Source: Ascoidea rubescens DSM 1968 (taxonomy: Eukaryota; Ascomycota; Saccharomycetes; Ascoideales; Ascoideaceae). From it: a stretch of 64,000 nucleotides of DNA. The stretch is taken from contig NW_017962917.1 of the NCBI RefSeq assembly GCF_001661345.1, positions 620,001 to 684,000 on the forward strand, written 5' to 3'. Position numbers and translations under genes: made by a program. Numbering within the stretch: the first letter of the stretch is position 1; each line of letters begins with the position of its first letter. The notes beneath the pieces are model-generated. The model ran no database searches and was not told where the DNA came from. It worked only from the letters and a program-made list of their open reading frames with translations. This document shows, one piece after another, positions 42,016 through 54,304 of the stretch.

Positions 42016-43389
42016 TTCATAATGATGATTATGATGATATTAATGATTATTATCATTATCATTAATATTATTATAGTAAATATTCATTCACATAAATTAA
42101 ATCGTTTCTTATTTGTTATTGAAATAATTCTTGTAAAGAATTGCCGCATTATTTCCTTAACAGTTTTCCACCTCTTGACAAACAATTGGTATGAAATACT
42201 CAAATTTATTAATTTAGTTTGATTTCAAGCTCCAAAAAAACGAAAACGGAAATACAATTAAAATTATAAACGAATTTGAAATTTGTTTGAAATTTATTTG
42301 AAATTTCAATTAACATCCAAAAAAACAAAACATAAAACAAACCAAAAAACAAACTGTAATTCACTTTTTTATTATTATTATTATTATTATTATGTGTTTA
42401 TTGTTTTTCGACATTTTTTCTTATTTTCTCATTTTCTTACTTTTTGTTGGCTGTTCAAATTTTTGGAATAAAAAAGAAACAACATCCTCACAAAACTGTT
42501 TTTTTTTTCTTTTATTTTGAGACTTTTACAAGAATTCCAGAGAAACATGAAGAAAATCCTATAGAATCCTGTGGAATTCTTTAGAACCTTTTCGCATCCT
42601 CTAAAAATCTTTATGTCCTTTAAAAATCTTAATGTCCTTTCAATCTATATTAGTATCCTTGGAGCCTTTGAATACGAGCAAAATTAATTCAATTTTAATT
42701 CAATTTTAATCAAATCCTAATTACCACTACTCGAGCTTACAATATACATAAATCATTTAGCATTTGGTTATCTTTCCAACCACTATCTCCATTTTATCTT
42801 TTATCTTTTTCTTTTAATACGATAAAAATGATCATAACCATGATCTTTCTCACTTACACTTCAATCAATTAGAACTTTTACTTTAATTTTATGTTTGAAG
42901 GGGATGAGATAGCAATCTCTCAGAGTCATCAACTTATCAATCGCTAAGAAAAATTATAATTTAGAACAGAACATGATATTGAGGAGGAGCATTTTAACAA
43001 TTTCATTAAAACTAATTACTAATTCCAACTAAAAGAGCCTCTTACATCCTTTCCCTCCTTTTCCTTTTAAATCTTCATCTTTAGTCCACTACACTGTTAT
43101 TCTCCTATACTTTTATCACAAAAAAAAGAACTGCTTGTCAAGAAAAATCGTTTCAACATTGATAACACAACCGTTCTTACAAAGTACCCAAAGGAACCAA
43201 TTGACGGTTTTGGCAAACTTGATAAAGCAAATACTGATCCAAGTACGTTATCTTGAGCATAAATGAATAGCACCTCAATTACTTCTATCTATAAGCTCCA
43301 TAAGCTCTAAGCTCTATAAGCTCTATAAGTCGTGAACCACACCTCGTTTCATTTCCCTCTCCTTCTTTGTTGCTCATTCTGTGCTCTTC

Positions 43390-43850
43390 CAACAAATCCT
43401 CCCGTTTCTTTAGACTCAATGTCACGCGATATACGGCGTGGGACGGCAACAGAAGACGGCACCGTGCCAGACCGTCCTGAACACCAAGGGAGCAGATGCC
43501 AGATTTGCGGGACATGGAGCGGGTGCTGATCGCTGTCACGGGCTGCTTTACAACAAGCTGCTTTGGCCTTTGGCCTTTGGCTTTGGCTTGAAGCAACAAA
43601 GCAAAAAGAACAAAATAAAGGGAAGAAACCAAGAGCGTTTTGGCCCGCGAAAAAGGGTAACCATGATGCAATCTCAGCAAATTCAGAGATGGTCTCCGTC
43701 TCAACAATAGCGCGAGCCCAGTGCTTGTCTGTGATTGGCCTGTTTCTGCCAGCTATCTGCGCATGTTATGCACGCACACGCAGAGGCTGCATTGTGCGGT
43801 GCGATCTTCTTATTGTTGGAATTTTGGAGTGCTGCCCTATTTGCATAGAG
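43390..43850. other. GC-rich intergenic island E
   Basis: About 460 bases with near 50% GC. It contains TCACGCGATATACGGCGTG, repeated TTGGCC/TTTGGC words near 43562-43592, TGTGATTGGCC (43730-43740) and GCGCATGTTATGCACGC. Open frames in four phases are due to low stop density. It is probably regulatory, 1.2 kb before the methyltransferase-like gene. Confidence 0.5.
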
Positions 43851-45006
43851 GACAAATTGGTGAGTAGAAAAGTAGCATTATTCGTGTAGTCTCCCCCATT
43901 ATTCAGCTATTCTCCCACAACCATCCACTGTTTATTCGTTAACTGTTCAATTCAAAACACATCATCAAAAGATAATTACTTAGCTCACTGAATTGTAACA
44001 CCATTATTTCATTTAAATATCATACCTTTTGTTTTTTTTAGTAAGCTTGTATTTGTTTTCTCTCTTTTTTACTCTCTCTCGTCAATCATAACCAAAACAA
44101 AAATTCATTTAATTTCCTAAAAAGATTATTTTCTCATAAATTTAACGATCACATCTTCTATCTTGATTCCTTAACACATATCTTGACTTTCTGTATCCAA
44201 CTCAGTCAACTCAAATACTCATTCTTAGGCGCAATTCCTCACATTACTTTCAACATCTTTGAAGAAAATTTAAGCAAATTTATTTCAAATTTTATACAGA
44301 AAAATTAACAACACCACTATTATTTATCAAATTTATCATATCATCCCATCCTATCAACTCATTACATTGCTTGGTTACATAATATCTCGCATCATATCTA
44401 TCAACCTAGTGGTAAATTTTATTTAAATTTGTCTATCATTAGATTTACAATCATTATTTCAAATTTATCAATCTATTCCACAAATTAAATTAAATTGAAT
44501 TTTATTCAATTTTACCCAAACTTATCCCAATTTTACTTACAACTTCAGAATAACTTAATAAAAAAATTTCTTCATTTATTATAAAAATTCTTTTAAATTA
44601 TTTCATTATCAACCTATTTGCGTCTTGGTGTACTTTATTTATTGCACTAAATTTTATATCCTAATAGTTTATCAAAATTTCCCAATTTTCTTTGTTTCAC
44701 TCAAAATCATATATTTTTGTTCCTACTCTTTTCTCTCTTTAAGTAATATTTTTTTTAATTTTTTAATTTTTTAATTTTATTCACCTTATTCTTAAGCTTA
44801 TTTACACTTTTATTTTCATTTTCAACTTCGTTTTCATTCTCATCTTTTGACTTTATTTTTTCCTGTCTTATTGTTTCAACCTAATTCAAAAGATTGTCCC
44901 TTTTTTACTCGCTTTCTTAGTTTATCCTAATCTAATTATTTTTTTTGGTATATAACTTCCACTTATCCCTTTCAACTTTTTAAATCTTTTTTCTTTTCCT
45001 TTCTGA

Positions 45007-47820
45007 ATGAAGGATCCAACAATGGACTATAGAAACTTTGCTGCGGCAAATGCTCATTATATTGAGCTTATGAAAGAACAACAAAGGGCTCAGCAAGAAA
45101 AGAGACTACGATTAAAAGAAGAAAAAGAATTGGAAAAAAAAAATAAAAAAAAAAATAAAAAAGAAGCAAAAAATAAACACAAACTACTACAAACTCAAAC
45201 AACAAACTCTTCTAATACTACTCACAACTCAAACAACTCTAACAACTCTAACACTTCCACTGCCAACGAAAGAGCTTCCCTATTTTCAAAACAAAATACC
45301 ATACAATCTTCAAATGCCTCCTCTGTCAACTCAAAATTGTCTTCAATCAACAACAACGACTATCTGAGATTCAAAAAATATCCTACAAGCACCTCCCATA
45401 CCCAAAACATTTCTAACCAATACAACACCCACAACTTGAATAAAATCACCACCTCCATCTCAAATTCAACCTCAGGCTCAAGCTCAAATAACACTGTGAT
45501 ATCCGATTCTCATCGCCATAATATCAGTAGCAATGCCAATATCATTTCCAATTCGAATATTCCCAATAACGATAACTTACCTGCTTCCAACTCCTATCAC
45601 TCCAAATTAAAGTTTTTCCACTTCAACTCAACTCAACCAAATTCTTCTCCCATAAACACCCATTCAAATAATACCATCCCCAACATCAACAGCCCAAACA
45701 ATGTTAATCCAAATGCTAATACCAATACTAATACCAATACCAATACCACTAATATCCATACTCCTGGTAATGAAATCACCAGCCTTAGATCAAGTTCAAT
45801 TAAAAACTCTTCTTCAATTAGAAACAATCCATCGTCATTAATTAATTCGTCTTACACGAATTCAATTCGAAAATCCGATAGTTCATCCAGTCTTACAAGT
45901 TTTGCTAATACTAATACTACGTATCCCACTGATCTATCGTCTGTGAAGTCCAATAATTCAGCGAATTTAATAAACAAATCTAGTAAATCTTTTAGAAATT
46001 CGAGTATTAATTTCAAGAGCTATTTGCCATTTTCTAATCCAATCAACCAACCTATTAATTTAAGCCATGACGGCAGTGGTAATAATACTGGTATCAATGA
46101 TAATGGAAGCAATGCTAATAATCCATTTAATGATCCTCAATATCAATTACCTTTATACGATTTAACTGAGAATTTATCTACAGAATTTCTCAGTAGTATT
46201 AATAATAAGACGTTATCAAAATTTGAATTTTTCTTAAAATTTAATGAAAATATCGACCAGTTAAAATTGTTTAGCAATGCTAATGATATTGATAATTTTG
46301 AAAATCATAATAATAACAGATATAATGACGATCTAATTCACGAAGAAGGGGAAGAAGAGAAAGAAGATCATCATTATACTTATAATCATAATTACAAGGA
46401 ATTATTTTTGAACAATTCTTCAAAGAGATACGATTTTTTTATTAATAATTATTTTACAATGGAGAATTTTTTCAATATTAATAATATTAGTAGAAAATAC
46501 AATTTAAGTTTAAATTTGATTGAGTTGTGGTTTATTCATTCGCATAAATATTTATTTAACGATGGGATATTGGTTAATAATAATATCAAGAGATTGATTG
46601 AATCGATTGAATTTGCCAATACTAATACTACTACAGCTGGTGGAAATAGTAACATTAATCCGTTAAAATTATTGCATTTGTCTAATGAATTGGATGTTTA
46701 CTGGTCATGGCAATTAAGTTTAGATGTTAAGAATTCATGTTCTGTTTATAATTATCGAAATTTTACCAATTCATTAGATTACGGGAATTCCATTGATAAA
46801 AAACCAAAGAATTATTTTGTTAATTCCGGAAAGACATTTGATAATTTGCCATACCAGGCAGGTTACTTTGATTTAATTTATTCAAATGAGTTTAATTTTT
46901 CGTTGAATTATAAGAATTGCAATAAAATTTTAACAGAATTGTATAGAATTTTGAACAAAAATGGATATGTTGAGTTGTTGTTGACAGATTTAACAGTTTT
47001 AAAAACACAAAATGATTTTGAAGGTGAAAATGAGCATGAAGATGATTTTGAAAGAGATAACAATGACACTGAAGGAATTACTAATAACGAGGAAGAAAGT
47101 GATAAAGATATATTTAATGAAGCGAATTACTATGAAAATGAAGAGCATAAAGAGAATCAAAATGAGAATCAAAACGATAAAGATAGTGAAAATGAAAATG
47201 AAACTAAAAACTCAAATTCAAATTCAAATGATAGTGAAGATAAAGAAAATGACATTTTAAATCATAATGAGGACAAGATAAGAGCCAACGGCTTATCTAA
47301 AAAGACTAAAAAAACTATCGATGATTTGAAATACTACTGGGATAAATGTCTTAAGAATATTGATGAATTCAGTATAAATAACAATGGAAATGGAAGCGGA
47401 AATGGAAAAGAGGATAATAAGAGATTAAGTAAAAATGAGGAATTAAATATTGACCCATATCCATCATTCAAGATTCTTAATAAATTAGAGGAAGCTGGTT
47501 TCAAAAACATCAGATATTCTATTATTGGATTACCAAGATTCAACATCTCATCGAATAGAGGAAGCCAAGAAGAAGAATTTGATATAGAAGATGAGTACTT
47601 GAAAAAAATGATTGGTCTTAATAGCTTGATTGAGTTTTATACAAGTTACTGGGAATTCAAGTTCTTCCAAAGATTTGGAAAGTTTACCAACGAGGACTTT
47701 GACAACTATGCTTATCTTAAGAGACTGAAATTGAATCAAACATCACTGGACAGCGAAAACTGCTCATTCAATGGGGGTCTCAACTACTTTATTGTTATCA
47801 ATGCTCAAAAGGTGTTATAA
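45007..47820 (+). CDS. putative SAM-dependent methyltransferase with long disordered N-terminus
   Basis: 937 residues from ATG 45007; a second ATG at 45022 (MDYRNFAAAN) is equally possible. Residues 20-60 are a highly charged Lys/Glu/Gln helix. Residues 60-380 are Asn/Ser/Thr-rich and disordered, with a Thr-Asn dipeptide run. The C-terminal half is more structured. ELDVYWSWQLSLDVKNSCSV and FDNLPYQAGYFDLIYSNEF, then NKILTELYRILNKNGYVELL, match the acidic-loop, motif IV and post-motif pattern of class I methyltransferases (FDLIYS... L-x-E-x-x-R-I-L-x-x-x-G). An acidic insert and a folded end (FYTSYWEFKFFQRFGKF) follow. A clear GxGxG motif I is not visible, so activity is uncertain. The substrate is unknown. 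Confidence 0.7.
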   Translation: MKDPTMDYRNFAAANAHYIELMKEQQRAQQEKRLRLKEEKELEKKNKKKNKKEAKNKHKLLQTQTTNSSNTTHNSNNSNNSNTSTANERASLFSKQNTIQSSNASSVNSKLSSINNNDYLRFKKYPTSTSHTQNISNQYNTHNLNKITTSISNSTSGSSSNNTVISDSHRHNISSNANIISNSNIPNNDNLPASNSYHSKLKFFHFNSTQPNSSPINTHSNNTIPNINSPNNVNPNANTNTNTNTNTTNIHTPGNEITSLRSSSIKNSSSIRNNPSSLINSSYTNSIRKSDSSSSLTSFANTNTTYPTDLSSVKSNNSANLINKSSKSFRNSSINFKSYLPFSNPINQPINLSHDGSGNNTGINDNGSNANNPFNDPQYQLPLYDLTENLSTEFLSSINNKTLSKFEFFLKFNENIDQLKLFSNANDIDNFENHNNNRYNDDLIHEEGEEEKEDHHYTYNHNYKELFLNNSSKRYDFFINNYFTMENFFNINNISRKYNLSLNLIELWFIHSHKYLFNDGILVNNNIKRLIESIEFANTNTTTAGGNSNINPLKLLHLSNELDVYWSWQLSLDVKNSCSVYNYRNFTNSLDYGNSIDKKPKNYFVNSGKTFDNLPYQAGYFDLIYSNEFNFSLNYKNCNKILTELYRILNKNGYVELLLTDLTVLKTQNDFEGENEHEDDFERDNNDTEGITNNEEESDKDIFNEANYYENEEHKENQNENQNDKDSENENETKNSNSNSNDSEDKENDILNHNEDKIRANGLSKKTKKTIDDLKYYWDKCLKNIDEFSINNNGNGSGNGKEDNKRLSKNEELNIDPYPSFKILNKLEEAGFKNIRYSIIGLPRFNISSNRGSQEEEFDIEDEYLKKMIGLNSLIEFYTSYWEFKFFQRFGKFTNEDFDNYAYLKRLKLNQTSLDSENCSFNGGLNYFIVINAQKVL

Positions 47821-49126
47821 TGCATCAGGGTCCGACCGCCGATTCTGCCACAGACATTTATTTCTTTTCCATCGTTCGTATTTTTGTTCATATTTTTTTT
47901 CATATTTTTATCCATGTCCTTTAGTTCATTATCTTCAGCTCTTTATCTTTGGTTATTTTAGTTTATTATCTCTTTTGTTTTGTTCAGTTGTTAATTAACA
48001 TTGTTTATGTCCCTAAAGCTGCATACCACACACAGTATGCATGGCGAGCGCACAACGCACATCATGCAGAGTTTGCATTATCCAAATGTGTGTTTTATCC
48101 AAATGCATGGGTCCAGAATTCTCACACATTGATATGCAGAAGCGGCCTCCCAGTGTTGCGGGGCTGGAACTGTAAGCGCATATGTTTGACTATGCATAAA
48201 CATGCGAGCAAATGTCAGACTGCAGGTCCAAGACGAGCTGGTGGAAAAACGCAAAATGACCCAAAGAAGCAAAAGAGGAAGAGAGACAAAGATGGTGAAT
48301 GAGAAGATGGTGGAAGAAGAGATGGTGAGGAAGGTGATTAAGATGATGGGCATGCTTCTCGAAAAGTAAAGAGCCCAATGACAGCAAGGCTGTTTTGCTC
48401 CACCCTTCCTTAACGGCCTTGGGTCTTGATGACTCGACTTTTAACGACGTGCTACTTCCTTTGCTACTTCAAAGCTCTCTTCAAAGTTAGCCTTTTAACA
48501 GAATATTCCTAACCATTCAATCAAGTTCATTCAATTTTGTTCACTTCCACTCACTTTCATTCAACCAAATTCACATTTATCCAAATTTAATCTCAGTTTC
48601 AGCAGCCTAAAACTACTTAAGGAATACTCGCAAAATCCTGAAAATTCGGCTGCTTTTGTTAACATTTGCATCTCTTGCTCGTTTTTTTTCTAAGGATTCA
48701 TCACTTATTCATTAAAAATACAGTGTATTTGTAAAATTGTCTTTGTAAATCTCCAAATTGTTAATCTTATAACCACCAAACAACGAATAGCAGAGCGTAG
48801 CAACTTTTCTCTCTTAAATATTTTAACTCATTTAAAGCTTTTACCTCAATTTCATACCAACTTTTCCTGGTATATTTTCTTAAATTATCTGCTATTCCCC
48901 CTTTCCTATCTTCTTTTATTCACCTTATATTATATTACTAATATTCATACCAGTTTCCTTCAAAATTTCCCATTCTACCAATTTATAATTCATAATTATA
49001 TCTACGTTTATAAAGGGGGAAACAAAAGTATACATACTCAACTTCCTTCTCTTATCCCCACCTTCCTCTATTCTTCTTCTAATCTTCCTCTATTCTTCCT
49101 CAAGTTCCTCCCACTCCTCTCTCATA
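47821..49126. other. 1.3-kb gap with GC-rich island F, FMS1 promoter side
   Basis: Tandem genes on the plus strand flank it. The GC-richer part, 48000-48300, carries a dense set of ATGCAT-type motifs (listed separately). The rest is AT-rich, ending in a pyrimidine-rich (CTTCCTCTATT) leader before FMS1. No gene is recognised. Confidence 0.5.
48036..48198. promoter_or_regulatory. cluster of ATGCAT-type (APSES/Efg1-like) motifs
   Basis: TATGCATG (48036), CATGCAG (48063), TTGCAT (48072), AATGCATG (48102), TATGCAG (48132) and the palindrome TATGCATA (48191-48198) fall within about 165 bases. A TTATCCAAATG repeat lies between them. RTGCATRW/TATGCATA is the motif reported for the Candida APSES factor Efg1. 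Use here is inference. Confidence 0.45.
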
Positions 49127-50689
49127 ATGAGCCAACAACCTCCTTCTCCTGTCCACTCCATCAAGAGATCTGTCGTTATCATTGGTGCTGGAATAGCTGG
49201 TTTGCAAGCTGCCTCTGAACTATACCATAATGGTGTTAAGGATGTCATAATCTTAGAAGCAAGAAATAGAATCGGTGGAAGATTGTTAACAATGAACTCA
49301 AGCTCTCTTATCGATCCTTCTACAAATAAACCTGTAACTTACGACTTAGGTGCTACCTGGTTCCACGATACTTTACAAAACCCCTTATTCGATGAATATG
49401 TTATCAATAGAAAAAAAATTGATATCTACTACGATGATTCCTTCATCAAAATCTTCAACTCAAAGGGCGAAATTCCTGATTCTTGGAAATTACCCCAAGT
49501 TAAAAATGAAATTGAAAAGTTTATGGAACTAGAAAATTTTAATGATATAGATTACGAAGACAAATCCCTATTCAATTCTTGTATAGACTATCTTTATAAG
49601 CAAAAATCAGTATTGACAAAAGAACAAATCACTTATACCCCAGAATTGTTAAGATATTTGGAATTATGGCATGGTCTTGACTGGAAAAGATTGTCCTCAA
49701 AATTCGCTATAATCTCTGCTGATGGTAGAAATGCTTACAATCTAAATGGTTATCAAGACATCATCCAAGATATCATCTCCGATTTGCCAAATGATACAAT
49801 TCAAACCAACATCATCATTAAAAAAATCCAAAAAGTCGATCAAAATAGAAAAGTTAGAGTGCTCACCAACAACAATATCGAAATCATAGCTGACTACGTT
49901 ATAGTAACCATCCCTCAGTCCCTATTATCTCTATCTGAGACTAATGAAACTGGTGCTATAAGTTTCTCTCCTCCCTTGCCTCCCTACATCGAAAAACCCT
50001 TATCCAGAATGCATTTCGGTTCCTTAGGTAAAGTGATTATCGAATTTAATTCAATAGAAGACATCTTTTGGGATAAGGAAACTGATCGCTTCTTAGTCAT
50101 AGCTGATCCCGACCCAAAAATTAAAGAATTCTCCAAAGAAGTCCAATCTGCTAATGAAAAGAAATCAAATTTTGTTATTAAACCCGATTATGAAGTTGAA
50201 GATTATGATTTATACAAAAATAAAATCCCCAAACAATGGGAATACCCAATTAATATCTCAAATGGTTATACAATCAAAAAGTCCCCCTTCTTATTATGTA
50301 TCACTCAGTCTCCTCTAACTGAGTTCTTAGAAGCTGCTCCTTTAGATGTGGTTTGGGAATATTTAAAACCAATGATCTACGTTCTAGCAGAAAAGAACCC
50401 AAATATTACTTCCATTGACAAATTGCCCACTCCAGTTCAAATACGCAAAACTTTCTGGTCGCAAGATCCTTTTGCAAGAGGCTCTTATGCTGGTTGCTTT
50501 GCAGGTGATGATCCCACTGACTTGATCATTGGTTTGACCAAAGGTTTTGGCCATGTTAGATTTGCTGGAGAACATACTATAATGGAAGGTGCTGGGTGTG
50601 TTCATGGTGCCTGGCTCAGTGGTAAAAGAGAAGCTAACTATATTTTAAGCAAACTTGGTTTATTGACTGATGATAACATTAATTGGTAA
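49127..50689 (+). CDS. FMS1: FAD-dependent polyamine oxidase
   Basis: 520 residues, close to S. cerevisiae Fms1 (508). The N-terminal Rossmann dinucleotide motif is GAGIAG (20-25), followed by ILEARNRIGGRL. The C-terminus has FARGSYAGCFAGDDP and RFAGEHTIMEGAGCVHGAWL, the second FAD-binding segment of amine oxidases. The protein oxidises spermine to spermidine and 3-aminopropanal. In yeast this supplies beta-alanine for pantothenate/CoA and spermidine for hypusine on eIF5A. There is no signal peptide, so it is cytosolic, and it does not end in a peroxisomal SKL. The start ATG is the only sensible one. No break is visible. Confidence 0.93.
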   Translation: MSQQPPSPVHSIKRSVVIIGAGIAGLQAASELYHNGVKDVIILEARNRIGGRLLTMNSSSLIDPSTNKPVTYDLGATWFHDTLQNPLFDEYVINRKKIDIYYDDSFIKIFNSKGEIPDSWKLPQVKNEIEKFMELENFNDIDYEDKSLFNSCIDYLYKQKSVLTKEQITYTPELLRYLELWHGLDWKRLSSKFAIISADGRNAYNLNGYQDIIQDIISDLPNDTIQTNIIIKKIQKVDQNRKVRVLTNNNIEIIADYVIVTIPQSLLSLSETNETGAISFSPPLPPYIEKPLSRMHFGSLGKVIIEFNSIEDIFWDKETDRFLVIADPDPKIKEFSKEVQSANEKKSNFVIKPDYEVEDYDLYKNKIPKQWEYPINISNGYTIKKSPFLLCITQSPLTEFLEAAPLDVVWEYLKPMIYVLAEKNPNITSIDKLPTPVQIRKTFWSQDPFARGSYAGCFAGDDPTDLIIGLTKGFGHVRFAGEHTIMEGAGCVHGAWLSGKREANYILSKLGLLTDDNINW

Positions 50690-51572
50690 TTTTCCTTCTA
50701 GATTTCTCTTTTTTTTGCGTCTTGCGTTTTTTTTTGTTTATTTGATGTGTTTGTTTCCTCAAAATTATTATAACTTGTGAAATAATTATGGTTACTAATT
50801 TAAATTCCTGTCTATCAATTTTTACTAATTTTTTTATTTCAAATCATTTTTTATTGTTTTTGTTTTTGTTTTATTTCTAATTCATGTGTTATACCACAAT
50901 CTCAAATATTATTTTACTTTTATGTTTATATTTCTTTCATATTTAGAATAGTCAAATATTTCTTTTTCAAATCTTATTTGACTGTTTATTGATTGTAATT
51001 TATAATCTGTAATTTATAATTTCTTTTTTTATTAACTCAATACTACTGTTATTATCAATCCTATCATTACTATCGCTAATTGACTTCAATATTTTAATGC
51101 TATATTACTTTATCTAATAATTGAAATTTTATATAAAAAACCCAACTGTTCAATAATAATAAATAAAATCACTGAAAAAAGTTATTAATATTTTAAAATC
51201 TAAATAAAAAATGACAAAAAAAAAACAAAATTAACTTTAAGAATGATTCAAACATAAAACTCAGAACTCACAAAGATTAATAAATTAAGATTAATTAGTT
51301 ACTAAAAAGAAGTAATTAAATAAAAAAAAAATTTAAGAAATTTAAAAAATATTAAACAAAAGATAAGATAACAAACACACATATATCTGTATATATATGA
51401 AACGAAGCGAAAAAAAGAAGAGAAAATAAAAATAAGGATAAAAATAAAAATAAAAATAAAAATAAAAATAAAAATAAAAATAAAAATAAAAATGAAAATA
51501 AACAAACAAAAGCATGGAGACCTGAAAACCTGAAAGATAATTATTTCAAATGCAGTTTAAAAATTTTCTATT
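50690..51572. other. convergent 3' gap between FMS1 and FAR8
   Basis: 883 bases of very AT-rich DNA with homopolymer runs and an AAAAAT hexamer array near the FAR8 end. No gene, GC island or clear regulatory motif is visible. Confidence 0.6.
51440..51493. repeat. (AAAAAT) hexamer array, nine copies
   Basis: Nine perfect units, 80 bases beyond the FAR8 stop. The minus-strand transcript would read a U-rich (ATTTTT)n 3' end. Similar arrays occur at 56497 and 59845. Confidence 0.9.
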
Positions 51573-54273
51573 TTAAATAATATAAAATTGAATGAGATCA
51601 TTAAGTTTAACTATCAAAACCAACTCACCGATTTCAATTTTGTAAAGGTTAAATGAAATGTCTTTAACTTTTTCTTGCTCATTCCCATTTGACAATTCAA
51701 ATGAAGAAACGATTGAACAATTGTTATTCAAATTTCTACATTCAATTGAACCTTCACCTGGAAAATACCTTAATAATAATAAATCACCATTTTGGTAAGT
51801 ATCTCTATTTCTATGCATCTCGGTGACTTTAATGCACATTAACTGATTCTCCCCAGTTTCATTTGAATCAAGCACAAGATCATATGGTGTATAGATTTCA
51901 TCAATTAAATTAAACAATACTAAAATATCGTTTTGGGAATTAGATTTATAGAAACCACGAACCAATATGTTATTATCATCAATAGAATAGATCTTTTGAT
52001 TTGACGAAAAATCGTCTTCTAAATTAAATATTCTAATTGGATAAACATCATTTGGAGTAAAATCTTCTTGAACTGCATTATTAGCAAAAAATGTAGTGAA
52101 TTTTAAGAGTGATATATCAAATTTTAATAATTTCCAATTGGACAATAATAAAATCAATGATTTAGAACTTGAAATAACTGTTTTTATCGCCTGATTATCT
52201 TCAGACTTATCCTCAGGTTTAACCTCAGCCTTAACCTCAATCTTATCATTGGTCTCATCCTCAGATTTATCTAAATTTTCCTTGACCTTTGAAAGAGAAT
52301 CACTATTTTTGGGCAACAGAATAAAATTGGATAATTTAATCTCAGTAAAATTAGAGTTTATTGAATATATTATAATATTTTTATTTAAAACAATTAGTAT
52401 TTGATTAGAAATATCATTAAATGAGAAATCAATCAAATTTTGATCATGCATTTCAAATTCTAAAGAGCAATCTTCATTATTATCATTAATATAATTGTGT
52501 AAATCATCGATTAAATTTATTTCTTTAATTGGAAAATTTTTATCGTATTCCCAAATATTTAAAATTTTGTTACTAGTATTGAAAGTCATAAAATTATTTT
52601 TAAATTCATTTGATAGCCATTTAATTTTTAGATCATTTTTTGTATTATTAATTGAATATTCTGTGATATTATTTGTTAAACTTTTTATAATTGAAGATTT
52701 ATCTGTAGTATTAAATAATTTTTCAGAGTTTGGTATTGTAGCTAAGGTTTCTAAATCAAAATTTTTTAGAATTGATTCAGATGAATTTGAATAAACCAAG
52801 AGCTGATTATTTTCATTGTTAACTAAAATGTCGGAAATTATTGCCTTATTATCTAGAGTAAGTACGGGGTTTTCAGTTTTTGAAGTAAATGTAGTTTTAG
52901 TTAGAGCATTTTCTATTTCAATTTCATTTTGAATATTGGTTTTAGTTGTTTCTTCGAGTTGATTATGAACTTCGTTTTTACTGGTATCATTATCTTGGTT
53001 AATATCATTGTTGTTACTGTTATTGGTGCTATTAGTATTATTAGTATTAGTATTGTTGGTATTATTTGGATCATTTATCTGGTTAATTTGAGATTTATTT
53101 GATTGAATTTGATTGTTATCAATATTTTCATTGATTTCATTATCATCGACGATAGTTTCTAAATCTGTTTCGTAATCATTATTTTGATTATTTGAATTGA
53201 AATCTAAATTCTGTAAAATAAATTGATCATCGAATTGGTTGGCAAATTGATGGTCACTAAATTGGGACTTAAATCGTTTTGAGGTGTGAAAACCATTGTC
53301 ATCATAGTCATCATCTAAATCACTGATTCCATTAATTGATTTTCTATTTGGATTGACTATTTGAGGGGCTTCTTTCATTGGAGGCGAATCAGTTAAATTA
53401 TCCATTAATCTTGATTTTGAGTTATTATTTTGAACATCAAATATATCATGATCAATTTTTTCATTATGAATGTTATTGTTGTTATTGTTGTTATTGTTGT
53501 TGTTATTGTCGATATAGTCTTTTTTAAGGGGAGAACGAATGTTTTCGTTTGGATCAAAAGGGGAATTTAAATCGTTTAATTTAAGAACCTGTTCTTCGAT
53601 TTCTGAATAATTGAAGCGATCAAAAGTGTTTAAGTTTGTGTTTTCCTCATTTGAACGTATTTGAACAAATTGGTCTTGATTTTGGTCATCACTATTTTGC
53701 ATATTTTGGTTATTGAGATGGTTCATGTTATTTTGGAAATTGATATCATCAGGATTTTGGGAATTAATTAGGTTGATGTTGATATTATTTTGAATTGAAC
53801 CGGAACCATTTTTCAATAAATAGAATATTTCTTTCATACAAGATTGCAAGAAATTTCTTGATTGAATTAAGGGGGTTAAATCGATTGTATTTAGAACGTC
53901 TTTTGAGTCTTCTAAATTGGATAAATTATTCAATAGGATTTCTGTTGATTTCAAATTATTTAGGGGCAACTCTGTATTAGAGTTATTTTTGTTGTTGTTG
54001 TTATTACTGACGTTGTTTGAGTTTTCGTTATCAATTAGTAATTGGTTTATTTGGTTAATTTCGAGTAAGAAATCATCTTCAGCCGATTTCAATCTTGGGT
54101 TTAAAATGTTAAGAATTTGTTTTTTTTCTGATTCGATTGGGTTTTTAGTTTTAGTTTTAGTTTTAGTTTTTTTTTGTTTAGTTTTGTTGTTGATTTCATT
54201 TTGGTTTTTATTGTTATTGTTATTGTTATTGTTATTGTTATTGTTATTGTTATTGTTATTGTTATTGTTATTG

Positions 54274-54304
<31 letters not shown>

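Larger units (their letters stand above)
39158..45006. other. 5.8-kb divergent gap between PLC1 and the methyltransferase-like gene
   Basis: The largest internal gap. It holds the purine-rich PLC1 leader (39158-39540), GC-rich island D (39640-40480), AT-rich DNA with simple repeats, GC-rich island E (43390-43850), and a 1.1-kb pyrimidine-rich AT tract before the next ATG. A partial (CTCTATAAG) repeat lies at 43290-43330. I recognise no protein, tRNA, rRNA or snRNA in it. Confidence 0.5.

Noticed and set aside
43285-43889. Open frames up to 140 codons in GC island E
   Set aside because: Overlap each other on both strands and show no protein-like pattern or conservation signal that I can see.
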